NCBI GenBank assembly: GCA_964406505.1
Contig: CAYORX010000025.1
Span: forward strand, 1-22,147
Length of the DNA: 22,147 nucleotides
Origin: DTU015 sp964406505
GTDB lineage: Bacteria; Bacillota; Sulfobacillia; Fermentithermobacillales; Fermentithermobacillaceae
Reading direction: 5' to 3'
In this document: piece after piece, positions 1 to 7,209 of the stretch
Layout: every line of letters starts with the position of its first letter
How positions within the stretch are numbered: the first letter of the stretch is position 1
Position numbers and translations under genes: made by a program
Notes under the pieces: generated by a model
What the model was told of the DNA's origin: nothing
What the model saw: the letters and a program-made list of their open reading frames with translations, nothing else
Database searches by the model: none

Positions 1-410
1 GATTAACTACTAAACCGCCTGCAAAAATTGAATCATAGAACAATTACATCCCTTCCTTCGTCTATTGCTTCTTTGATTCCTAAATCTTCTTATCGATTTC
101 GCGCCATAATTCTATCTCCAAAAGCCGTTTAACTCAGAATAATTTGGCTATAGAGCATTAAAGAAAGTATTCATGCTACCCGCATTCATTCTTGCATAAA
201 TCGGAAAAATCCTGCCTACACTTCCATCTTGATTTGAAGTGCTGATAATACAAAATTTAATTACGGAATAATTCGTGTCTATCCTTTTCATCTGGCTTTT
301 GGGAAATAAGACCAATAGCTATCTAATAAATGCATACCATCACTGCGGAAAAGCATTTTGGTCTCGTTGTTAAATACCATCTAATTTTCATGTAGATTAA
401 AGTGCTCATG
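1..410 (-). pseudogene. Probable decayed gene of unknown family
   Basis: No intact gene is present, but minus-strand translation gives protein-like pieces that change frame. From 410 to 288 one frame reads about 40 codons with a single internal stop and includes the stretch FRSDGMHLLDSYWSYFPKA. From 291 to 148 another frame is open for 47 codons and includes QDGSVGRIFPIYARMNAG. From about 128 to 33 a third piece reads TAFGDRIMARN, a stop, then EDLGIKEAIDEGRDVIVL. After a further shift it continues as YDSIFAGGLVVN to the window edge. Several pieces in register on one strand, each with balanced composition, look more like a frameshifted gene than random DNA. I do not recognise the family. It may be a lost last gene of the adjacent cluster. 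It could also be ordinary intergenic sequence, and the 47-codon piece has no visible ribosome binding site. Confidence 0.3.
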
Positions 411-418
411 AAACCTAT

Positions 419-436
419 TGCTAATCCGGATTAGCA
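419..436. repeat. 18-bp perfect palindrome downstream of the DUF4387 gene
   Basis: The sequence TGCTAATCCGGATTAGCA reads the same on both strands. It begins about 40 bp beyond the stop codon of the DUF4387 gene. There is no loop and no T-tract beside it on either strand, so it does not look like an intrinsic terminator. A protein-binding site or the remnant of an inverted repeat is possible. Confidence 0.4.
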
Positions 437-476
437 TACTAACCAAAAAATTGCTATTTACACCAAACGCTATAAT

Positions 477-803
477 CTATTTTAATGTGAGTTCAAGTCC
501 CATTAAAGGCGGATACTGCTGACTTCCAAAAATGTCCGTATCACCCGGACTGCCGCTTGGTATCGTTCTGTATAACGTAAATTTTATGGCACAAGCAGGA
601 TCGAACGTGACAAAATCGCTTAACCTTTCCTTAGGGATCCCAAATAGTTCTATAACGGTTTGTGGAGTTAATGTATTGCTTGATTTGACGCTTTCGTAAT
701 CTTCACGACTATTAAATATAATGTCAAAGGTGATTTTGTCAGGTCCTGCGTTTTTGCTCCTAATAACTTTTGCTAGATCTTCTAACTTTACAGTTCTCAT
801 CAT
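477..803 (-). CDS. DUF4387 family protein, small partner of AtuA-like protein
   Basis: This encodes a soluble 108-residue protein with no signal peptide or membrane segment. The early motif RSKNAGP (residues 16-22), followed by a predicted strand containing TFDIIF, matches my memory of DUF4387, a family usually found next to or fused to DUF1446/AtuA proteins. The gene fits that pattern: it starts 15 bp after the AtuA-like stop, with GGGAGG placed well before a double ATG (803 or 800). The two products probably act together. Their biochemical role is unknown; the family name comes from acyclic terpene use in Pseudomonas, but nothing else here points to terpenes. It is the last intact gene of the cluster. 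Family assignment is fairly secure from motif and context, and function is not assigned. Confidence 0.75.
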   Translation of the reverse strand: MMRTVKLEDLAKVIRSKNAGPDKITFDIIFNSREDYESVKSSNTLTPQTVIELFGIPKERLSDFVTFDPACAIKFTLYRTIPSGSPGDTDIFGSQQYPPLMGLELTLK

Positions 804-818
804 CTTTAGCCTCCCTGT

Positions 819-2192
819 TCATTTCCCTATCTCAATCATTTTAAGGGTAAAAAACTCTAGCGGATCATCTACGGGAATGGTGTGATTTAGGGTCCATTGA
901 TATGCAGGAGATACTTCAAACACTTCATCTACAAGATACGCAGTTGTACCTGCCGTACCTTTAACTTCCGGTAACCGCGCATAAAAAAGTTGCCTTGTGC
1001 CTATCATAGCTACTTCTTCCGCAAGTTCTTTAGTTGGGGCGATTCCTTCGACGATAATACAAAGTTCGTGCGGATTAACATTCTTTAGTGGTTCCAGTTC
1101 TTGCATCACGGCATTTTTGCCATAAACATGGAAAAAAACCTGATGCTCCGTACCTTTAAATTTTTCTTCAACCTGACTTCTTGCCCATTCGATGACTTTA
1201 TCAACATTTTTAATCAAATACGGATCCCTAACGCCTGCAATGCCAAGGTACCTTTCACCAATTTTACCTGAACCCTCTAACTTAACCTGTACCTTGCCTT
1301 CAATGGGAACAAACTTAGGGCCAGTAATAACACATGTTTTGTCATCATATTGTCTGTATTCGCATTCAGTCATATCAAGAAGACCACCAGCGACATACTC
1401 ATAAAAAGGATTAGATCTTTCGTACATAGCATGGGCGGAAACAGATTCTACCGTGCATCTTTGATTTGGATGCATGGCTTTCACTTTTACATCATTATGG
1501 GTTATTGTGCCAATAATTGTTTCCTTTGCGCCATATGGTTCAGCGCAAAATGAGGCACACTCCATAACTTTGCCTAAATAATATGAAAGGGATTCAGAAA
1601 ACCCTTCCTTCACCGCGGGAGCCGCAAATATAGCGCAATCACTTGAACGGCCGCCTATAATAACATCAGCATCCATCTCGAGCAGTTTAAGGAACGGATG
1701 AATCCCGGCAACCGCCACAATACGTTCTGTATCGTGAATTTTTTCCAGAGTTAAATCAGGTCTGTTGTCAAGCCCTTTGACTTCCACACCTTGTCGTAGC
1801 TTATCTATGATATGTTGAACCGGCACTTCAGAATAAAAATAGCCAAGTTTAAATTTCGGAACATCATGTTTTTCCGCCAATTGTTTTATAATATCTACGT
1901 ACATATCGACCCGACTATTGGTGCCCGTATCACCCGATGAACCGATAATCATGGGTACACCCTGCTTTCGGGCCGCTACGAACATCATCTCTAAGTCATG
2001 TACCTGCCACTCATAAGGACTAACTGATTTGTCTGCCCCAAGGGGAGTAGGTCCTATATCGTTACTTCCCGAATCACAGCAGTAATAGTCGGGATTCTCA
2101 TCTACCCCTAAGCAAAAGCTTTCTTCTTTCGAAGGGGCGAACCCCAAATGCCCATTTGGACACAGAATCGTTAATCTTTCTCGTTTAGCCAC
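819..2192 (-). CDS. AtuA-like acyclic terpene utilisation family protein (DUF1446)
   Basis: This encodes a 457-residue cytoplasmic protein of the DUF1446 family. Visible family-like segments are an N-terminal DSGSNDIGPTPLG (residues 40-52), a glycine-rich GSSGDTGTN (84-92), and DVIIGGRSSDCAIFAAPA (176-193), which corresponds to the family's usual GR-x-x-D region. Length is near that of single-domain family members. The start is GTG at 2192, chosen because GGAGGG lies 10 bases upstream and the N-terminus then leads straight into the first strand. AtuA was named for growth on acyclic terpenes in Pseudomonas, but its reaction is not established. Here no acyl-CoA carboxylase or terpene genes accompany it. 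The neighbours are deacylases, a GntR regulator and DUF4387, so a role in acyl or amino-acid derivative breakdown is as likely. A candidate promoter lies just upstream. Confidence 0.75.
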   Translation of the reverse strand: MAKRERLTILCPNGHLGFAPSKEESFCLGVDENPDYYCCDSGSNDIGPTPLGADKSVSPYEWQVHDLEMMFVAARKQGVPMIIGSSGDTGTNSRVDMYVDIIKQLAEKHDVPKFKLGYFYSEVPVQHIIDKLRQGVEVKGLDNRPDLTLEKIHDTERIVAVAGIHPFLKLLEMDADVIIGGRSSDCAIFAAPAVKEGFSESLSYYLGKVMECASFCAEPYGAKETIIGTITHNDVKVKAMHPNQRCTVESVSAHAMYERSNPFYEYVAGGLLDMTECEYRQYDDKTCVITGPKFVPIEGKVQVKLEGSGKIGERYLGIAGVRDPYLIKNVDKVIEWARSQVEEKFKGTEHQVFFHVYGKNAVMQELEPLKNVNPHELCIIVEGIAPTKELAEEVAMIGTRQLFYARLPEVKGTAGTTAYLVDEVFEVSPAYQWTLNHTIPVDDPLEFFTLKMIEIGK

Positions 2193-2249
2193 TGCTCCGA
2201 TGCCCTCCTCAAACTTTTGTAATTAATCTTTATATACATAATAAAGGTT

Positions 2250-2278
2250 ATGATATGTTATTACCACATGACTTCCAA
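2250..2278 (-). promoter_or_regulatory. Candidate promoter for the AtuA-like and DUF4387 genes
   Basis: On the minus strand TTGGAA (2278-2273) is followed after 17 bases by TATCAT (2255-2250). These match the sigma-A consensus at 4 of 6 and 5 of 6 positions. It lies in the 141-bp gap between gntR and the AtuA-like gene. If used, the two downstream genes could be transcribed separately from gntR. Confidence 0.4.
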
Positions 2279-2303
2279 AATTCCTTCTTATTTCTAGGAT
2301 TTT
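2277..2303 (-). terminator. Weak hairpin after gntR
   Basis: On the minus strand AAAATCCT and AGGAATTTT can pair across a 10-base loop with one bulged base, shortly after the gntR stop. No T-tract follows beyond the stem's own T run. It overlaps the -35 element of the candidate promoter downstream. It may be a weak terminator or chance. Confidence 0.2.
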
Positions 2304-2333
2304 AACCGATTTTGCTTAATGCTGGCAGAATAC

Positions 2334-3089
2334 TTATCGTGGCTTCATTTCACGTGTGATAGAAAATCTATATCGCTCAGCTTTATATTTAGCAATTCTA
2401 TGTTCTACTGGAAGTCCAGACCTAGATTCTACTACAGACTCTATAGTAAATAGAGCTGTGAATTCATCTGTCTTAAGATGTCGAGCCACGCTACCCGATG
2501 CCAGATCTGCTTCAAATGTTTGTTGCACTCTTGTGGGACAAAGATCGTTGTTTACATCTTCATACAGGTCAAAAGAAGTGAAAGCTCTTCCTTGGCTACC
2601 CCATTCAGAACTTTTCTTCGCCATGTGCTCACCTAATTCAGGTCTAAAGTGAGAAACATAGATCGCCAAGGGCTCAGACTCAGCAATTCCTAAAAGCGTA
2701 ATTCTCACCAAAGGGAGCCTTTTACTTATATCTAACGCTTTGTACACTTTAGTAGGAGCCATAATGTTTTTAATTTCGATAACCGAGGTTCTTGGAAAAA
2801 GGCCTTGTTCTATTAAAGTTTTGTCGAACAAAGTTATGTGCTGAAGAGATTGCACTAGCTTTCGAGTAGAAACATAAGTCCCTTTCCCCGGCCTCCTAAC
2901 CAAAAGTCCTTCAGAAACCGCAAGTTGAATTGCCTGTCTTACTGTAATTCTACTTACTTCATACATGTTACAAAGTTCCCGTTCAGATGGAATAGCTGTA
3001 CCCTCTGGATAAATTCCATCTTCGATCTTCTTTTGAATTATGTTCATCAGTTGTATATACAACGGAGTTTGCCCCTTCTTATCGAGCAT
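2334..3089 (-). CDS. GntR family transcriptional regulator, HutC/UTRA type
   Basis: This encodes a 251-residue DNA-binding regulator. The N-terminal winged helix-turn-helix spans about residues 8-75, with PSERELCNMYEVSRITVRQA (34-53) as the core and GLLVRRPGKGTYV (61-73) as the wing. The rest (about 85-240) has the alpha/beta pattern of a UTRA ligand-binding domain, which places it in the HutC subgroup. ATG at 3089 is preferred over TTG at 3092; GGGGG lies upstream with suitable spacing. The gene sits between a D-aminoacylase and the AtuA-like gene, so it most likely controls the surrounding cluster in response to a small substrate or product. Tandem GntR-like sites overlap its own candidate promoter, which suggests autoregulation. 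The ligand is unknown. Confidence 0.9.
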   Translation of the reverse strand: MLDKKGQTPLYIQLMNIIQKKIEDGIYPEGTAIPSERELCNMYEVSRITVRQAIQLAVSEGLLVRRPGKGTYVSTRKLVQSLQHITLFDKTLIEQGLFPRTSVIEIKNIMAPTKVYKALDISKRLPLVRITLLGIAESEPLAIYVSHFRPELGEHMAKKSSEWGSQGRAFTSFDLYEDVNNDLCPTRVQQTFEADLASGSVARHLKTDEFTALFTIESVVESRSGLPVEHRIAKYKAERYRFSITREMKPR

Positions 3090-3140
3090 CAATAATTGTC
3101 CCCCTATTTACAACTATTCTCGTAGTTTAACTTTCAATTC

Positions 3141-3168
3141 ATTCTAGCATATTTGAAGAACATGTCTG
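3141..3168 (-). promoter_or_regulatory. Candidate gntR promoter
   Basis: On the minus strand CAGACA (3168-3163) and TAGAAT (3146-3141) are separated by 16 bases. They match the sigma-A consensus at 4 of 6 and 5 of 6 positions. The -10 element lies about 50 bases upstream of the gntR start. The -35 element is inside the candidate operator. Confidence 0.4.
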
Positions 3169-3183
3169 TACGTCTCTACATGT
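3160..3183 (-). promoter_or_regulatory. Candidate GntR operator (tandem half-sites in an inverted repeat)
   Basis: Two ACATGT hexamers flank 12 bases. Reading the minus strand, the core holds two adjacent octamers, GTAGAGAC and GTACAGAC. Each agrees with the HutC-type consensus GT-N-T-A-N-AC at all but one fixed base. The site covers the -35 element of the gntR promoter, as expected for repression. Assignment rests on pattern only. Confidence 0.4.
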
Positions 3184-3284
3184 AATATTGCTTGCTTTAA
3201 CATCGCCGACTTTGTTGTTCTGCAATTAAATCTAAATCGTAATAGAACCTCCAACGCTTGCTATGGGGTAATGTTTTTAAACGC

Positions 3285-4907
3285 CTAAAATTCACCTTTT
3301 TTTAAAACCCTCCCCGGCAACCTACCGGTATGTACCCCCTTTTCAATTACGATCTGACCATTAACGAGCACATATTCGATACCTTGCGAATATCGATGAG
3401 GATCGTCGAAAGTGGCCCGATCCGACACCTGCTGACTGTTGAAGATGCTTATATCTGCACAGTAGTCTTTTTGAATAAGTCCCCTATTATTGAGACCAAC
3501 CTTCCTTGCGGGGAGATAAGTGATCTTTTTAATAGCTTCTTCTAAACTAACGACATTCCGTTCCCGCACATACTTGCCTAGAATACGCGGATAAGTACCG
3601 TAATATCGCGGATGTACCGAACCTTTACTCAACGGACCATAAGGTGCAACCGCCCTACCGTCCGTAGCAAATATTGCATCCGGATGTTTCATTATGGTTT
3701 CTAGGTCGTTTTCGCACATAGCAAAATAAACAGCCTTAATAGCTGCTTCTTCTTCTATCATAAGTTTTACGACAGCTTCAGCAGGTGATAACTGCATATC
3801 ATCTGCAATTTCTTGAACTGTCATCCCCTCATATTTACGATTATCGTCAGTCTTCAGCATAGCTATTCTTATATTATCCCATCCACAACCATACCCCGGG
3901 TTTTCCCAATCTTCGCCATCGACTTCCATCTCAGCGATTACCTGTTGTTTTATGGAACCCTTCTTCAACATTTCTATCATTTTTGCGGAACCTTTTTCCC
4001 TAACCCAGGGTGGGATTAGGTCTATTAAACCACTTCCATAGGCGATATAAGGATAAACATCAAAGTCCACTTCCACGTCAGATTTTTTTGCTTCGTCTAT
4101 GAGTTTTAGTGCATCTTCAACTTTGCCCCAGTTAGAACGAAAAGCTGCTTTCAAATGAGATATTTCTAAAGATACGCCGGATTTTTTGGCCACTTCTAGT
4201 GAATCTGTAATGCAGCGCAAAAGTTCTTTACCTTCGCTTTCAAGGTGAACGGCATATATTCCCCCATATTTTGCGACTAGTCGAGCAAGTTCTATTTGCT
4301 CTGAAAGGCTAGCGTATAAACAGGGCTCATATTGAAGGCCAGTCGACAACCCAAACAAACCTTTATCCATTTCTGACTCTAGGAGCTTTAACATACGAAC
4401 CATTTGCTCCTTTGTAGGCTCTTCCTTATCAAACCCCATAGCCGCTACCTTTATAGTTCCATGACCCACTAAAGGAGCAATATTAAAAGAAAATCCATCT
4501 CCCTCAATTTCCGCCAAGAACTCAGCTTGGGACGACCATTTCCACATTTGCTTTTCTTCTTTGCTCAAAATTATAGTGTTAGCTAAATATTGTATCAGTT
4601 CATCAAAGTGCTCATTCGATACCGGGGCTGGGGTAAACCCACAGTTACCTACCACTTCTGTTGTTATCCCTTGTCTGATTTTACTTTCACCTCGCCTGTT
4701 AACAAAAAGGGTGAAATCAGAATGAGAATGTATGTCTATGAATCCAGGACATACAATTAGACCCTGTGCGTCTACGATTGGATAATTCTCGGGAAGCGCG
4801 GGGGCGATCGCCGCTATACGCCCATCTTTAATGCCTATATCTGCTTTATAAGACTGTTTACCCGTACCATCGATTATTTCTCCAGTTTTTATCAATAAAT
4901 CAAACAT
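3285..4907 (-). CDS. N-acyl-D-amino-acid deacylase family amidohydrolase (second copy)
   Basis: This encodes a 540-residue cytoplasmic amidohydrolase that would remove an N-acyl group from a D-amino acid using active-site zinc. Visible features are the HxH metal motif (H60, H62) in GFIDIHSHSD, the cysteine ligand C89 in GNCG, metal histidines H221 in AVHLES and H251 in ISHLK, and the catalytic aspartate D416 in ATDGRA. A C-terminal HPRYYGTYPR block and a small beta domain ending in YVLVNGQ complete the family pattern. Length is normal. ATG at 4907 has GGGGAG upstream. It is clearly paralogous to the deacylase at 9698-8052, but the residues after GNCG and around the substrate histidines differ, so substrate range probably differs. 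Related enzymes in this superfamily act on other amide or cyclic substrates, so the exact substrate is not certain. Confidence 0.85.
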   Translation of the reverse strand: MFDLLIKTGEIIDGTGKQSYKADIGIKDGRIAAIAPALPENYPIVDAQGLIVCPGFIDIHSHSDFTLFVNRRGESKIRQGITTEVVGNCGFTPAPVSNEHFDELIQYLANTIILSKEEKQMWKWSSQAEFLAEIEGDGFSFNIAPLVGHGTIKVAAMGFDKEEPTKEQMVRMLKLLESEMDKGLFGLSTGLQYEPCLYASLSEQIELARLVAKYGGIYAVHLESEGKELLRCITDSLEVAKKSGVSLEISHLKAAFRSNWGKVEDALKLIDEAKKSDVEVDFDVYPYIAYGSGLIDLIPPWVREKGSAKMIEMLKKGSIKQQVIAEMEVDGEDWENPGYGCGWDNIRIAMLKTDDNRKYEGMTVQEIADDMQLSPAEAVVKLMIEEEAAIKAVYFAMCENDLETIMKHPDAIFATDGRAVAPYGPLSKGSVHPRYYGTYPRILGKYVRERNVVSLEEAIKKITYLPARKVGLNNRGLIQKDYCADISIFNSQQVSDRATFDDPHRYSQGIEYVLVNGQIVIEKGVHTGRLPGRVLKKGEF

Positions 4908-4977
4908 CTTTTTTGCTCCCCTTCAAAAACATGATTGATGTAAAGTCATTCAATTAAAAAGGACCGTTTATGAGAAT

Positions 4978-5006
4978 AAGAGTTGCCCACGTCATGAGCA
5001 ACCCTC
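4978..5006 (-). other. Hairpin between the membrane module and the second deacylase
   Basis: On the minus-strand transcript GAGGGUUGC and GCAACUCUU can form a 9-bp stem, including G-U pairs, around an 11-base loop. It lies in the 146-bp gap between the last membrane gene and the deacylase. No clear U-tract follows. It may reduce readthrough or mark an RNA processing point. Confidence 0.3.
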
Positions 5007-5053
5007 ATTGAACTTTTTTAACCCTATACAAACATCTAACATCCTTAGTAGAA

Positions 5054-5665
5054 TCACCGGATTAAAAGAATCCAATCTTGAAAAAGATGCTTTAATCTAT
5101 CAATCAACTGCGCACATCGCTGCATAGTAGCGTTAGCATAACCTGCTCCAAAGGCTACCATCATGACATACTTTCCATATTGGGCTAAAATCTTTTGACC
5201 AGTAGCTACTACAGGATTTGGACTTTTAATCGTGAACAGGAAATAGGATACCGCGGCTATGGTACCCGTTGAGATTATAAAATTGTCTATACCATTGAGC
5301 GGAAGACAGGAAGCAGCTATCTGCCCTATAAGTTCTGATTCAATAACACTGCTCACCACAATACCCGACCCTATTCCCATTAGCATAGCCACCGGGTACG
5401 AACCTAACCATTCCAGAGGCTTCACCAACCTGCTTAACAAACAAAATCCCAGAAATAAGGGAATTATGGCTAGGAAATTACCTTGTCCAAGTTGCTGAAA
5501 TCCCTTACCACTAATATTAGACCATGCCAACACGAAAGCATAACCAGCTGAAACACCTATAAAAGTGCTTTCAGCTATATTATAAAATTTATTTTCCTTA
5601 TACAGAAAAGAAAATGCACTTAACGACAATAACGCGGCAATCCACGTGCTAATATCCGTAGTCAT
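5054..5665 (-). CDS. Six-segment membrane protein of the DUF6754 module
   Basis: This encodes a 203-residue integral membrane protein with about six hydrophobic segments (near 5-22, 32-49, 64-82, 89-108, 127-145, 165-183) and a short polar C-terminus. The region around residues 26-41 (NKFYNIAESTFIGVSA) resembles, from memory, small membrane proteins that travel with DUF6754 genes in other phyla. ATG at 5665 has AGGAGGGG just upstream. It is the last of four closely spaced membrane genes, 24 bp after the preceding one, so co-translation and complex formation are likely. No transport or enzyme motif is visible, and it matches no transporter family I know. Being polytopic, it could be a channel-forming or scaffold subunit. 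Function is unknown. Confidence 0.7.
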   Translation of the reverse strand: MTTDISTWIAALLSLSAFSFLYKENKFYNIAESTFIGVSAGYAFVLAWSNISGKGFQQLGQGNFLAIIPLFLGFCLLSRLVKPLEWLGSYPVAMLMGIGSGIVVSSVIESELIGQIAASCLPLNGIDNFIISTGTIAAVSYFLFTIKSPNPVVATGQKILAQYGKYVMMVAFGAGYANATMQRCAQLIDRLKHLFQDWILLIR

Positions 5666-5689
5666 TCTTCACCCCTCCTAAAATCCGCT

Positions 5690-6526
5690 TTAATTATCCT
5701 TTTTTCGCGTTGCGAAATGGTTAATATTACCCGCAATAATAAGGCCTACAACTAACAAGTGAGCTACTGATTGTGCATCCATATTAGCCACCGCGGCTCC
5801 GGGTTGTTCTAGAAGGGTTTCATATTCAGCGGCTCCTTTGGTACCGCTTACTAGCCCAATCACCTGACCCGCATGTAAATACGGCTCGGCCCCCGCTTCC
5901 ACAACAGCGACTGAACTCATTACCAAAGGAACTTCGTTTTTATAAGGCTCCAATTGGCGTACATACTGCCCGGGTCCGGGGGTTCCACCTGTTAATGGAA
6001 AAAACAGATCCGTATCAGCGATAGAATTAATTCCATCCATTATTTTATAATTTTGAACAGATGTATTTAATGCGTCAACCGGACATGTGCCGGGAATATC
6101 TAAAAGAAAGGCCGCTAAAGCAGTTTCATAGCCAGATAAAAAACCTAGATGAATAAAATCTTCACCATATACCTTTCCATTCTCCTCTGCTTCTGACATT
6201 AAAGCTAAAGGAAATCGTGCGCCCTCAGCCACAAACGACACCGTAATTACCTTGACATCCTTTTCCATGAGATGATTAAAAATAACCGTTGCAGCCGGAT
6301 GGATATCTGCTGCTCCCGATGCTGAGTAATCAAATGTAAGAACAACTTTGTCGCCTGCCTTCAACTTATCGACTTCATCAAAGGCGGCTTTTACCCATTT
6401 TGTCTGCGGAATGGGCATTCCGATAGGACGTACCAAAGGTATAAGAATAAGTGAAACAGTTAAAAGATATATTACATACCGAAAAATTTCTTGCGTGTCC
6501 CTATCACCACGGTTCATTACACCCAC
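5690..6526 (-). CDS. Alpha/beta-domain protein anchored by terminal membrane segments
   Basis: This encodes a 278-residue protein with hydrophobic segments at about 14-33 and 252-268 and a soluble alpha/beta domain between them. The domain opens with VVLTFDYSASGAADIHP (61-77), followed by a helix and a second strand (VKVITVSFVAEG, 91-102), and ends with GQVIGLVSGTKGAAEYE (220-236). A proline-glycine run (GGTPGPGQY, 180-188) may be a loop near an active or binding site. The layout mirrors the DUF6754-like protein of the same operon: membrane segment, alpha/beta domain, membrane segment. GTG at 6526 follows AAGGAGGG at ideal spacing; ATG at 6517 is an alternative. It starts 40 bp after the upstream six-segment gene. 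I recall similar proteins beside DUF6754 genes but know no function. No catalytic motif is recognised. Confidence 0.65.
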   Translation of the reverse strand: MGVMNRGDRDTQEIFRYVIYLLTVSLILIPLVRPIGMPIPQTKWVKAAFDEVDKLKAGDKVVLTFDYSASGAADIHPAATVIFNHLMEKDVKVITVSFVAEGARFPLALMSEAEENGKVYGEDFIHLGFLSGYETALAAFLLDIPGTCPVDALNTSVQNYKIMDGINSIADTDLFFPLTGGTPGPGQYVRQLEPYKNEVPLVMSSVAVVEAGAEPYLHAGQVIGLVSGTKGAAEYETLLEQPGAAVANMDAQSVAHLLVVGLIIAGNINHFATRKKDN

Positions 6527-6566
6527 AACAAACCCTCCTTACTTCTTATGAAAGACTTAAACATTA

Positions 6567-7193
6567 TCAAGTGCCACGAGCAGAATAACTTCTATCTATA
6601 CCACAAATCACCCTAAGCCCCGTTTGGACTGCACCGATAGAGGCCCCGATAAGAAGTCCGCGCCGGCCTGCCATATTTGGAATTTTCATAACCCAGCCTG
6701 AGGCCTCGGAAACCCAACCGAGTTTAGCCGCAACAATTGGTGCGTTACCAAGCAGCACTATGATCCCTGCACCCAATAACAAAGCGGCTTCTATTGACTC
6801 TGCCCTAAACGCTCTGTATGCTGCGGTTGCAATATAAAACATACTCATAGACACAAAAGTTACACCTAATGGCTTCATCATATAGTCGTACAGCCAAATA
6901 AATACTTCATTATCTTGGCTTTGCAATCCCATAACAGCGGTCACCAAAAACAATGATAGGATCAGTACGCTGTTTGCTGCTCGCCAAGCGTTATCTTTTG
7001 CTCGCAGTATTCGATTCACATTAACCAATACAAGACTTATAGCGCTTACGGCAATGGCGCACGCGGCGACAACTATTGCCCAATCTTGCAAATGTCGTGA
7101 AAAAATTTGAACAGGCGTTATATCTAGAAAATGGGCGATTACAATAGTAAAGCCGCTAAGACACGCTATCGCTACCGATAATTCTCTACGCAT
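6567..7193 (-). CDS. Six-segment membrane protein of the DUF6754 module
   Basis: This encodes a 208-residue integral membrane protein with about six hydrophobic segments (near 5-23, 38-58, 74-91, 109-127, 134-156, 178-196). The C-terminal segment GRRGLLIGASIGAVQTGLRV (177-196), followed by a charged tail, is the most distinctive part. ATG at 7193 has GGTGAGG upstream. It starts 16 bp after the DUF6754-like gene and precedes the alpha/beta protein by 40 bp. Its size and segment number match the other polytopic gene of the module at 5665-5054, but I see no obvious sequence identity between them. No known transporter signature is visible. It probably forms part of a membrane complex with the other three products. 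Function is unknown. Confidence 0.7.
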   Translation of the reverse strand: MRRELSVAIACLSGFTIVIAHFLDITPVQIFSRHLQDWAIVVAACAIAVSAISLVLVNVNRILRAKDNAWRAANSVLILSLFLVTAVMGLQSQDNEVFIWLYDYMMKPLGVTFVSMSMFYIATAAYRAFRAESIEAALLLGAGIIVLLGNAPIVAAKLGWVSEASGWVMKIPNMAGRRGLLIGASIGAVQTGLRVICGIDRSYSARGT

Positions 7194-7209
7194 GATTCCT
7201 CACCCCACA

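Noticed and set aside
1192..1553. Plus-strand open frames inside the AtuA-like gene
   Set aside because: They lie wholly antisense to a well-supported gene and have no ribosome binding site or recognisable domain.
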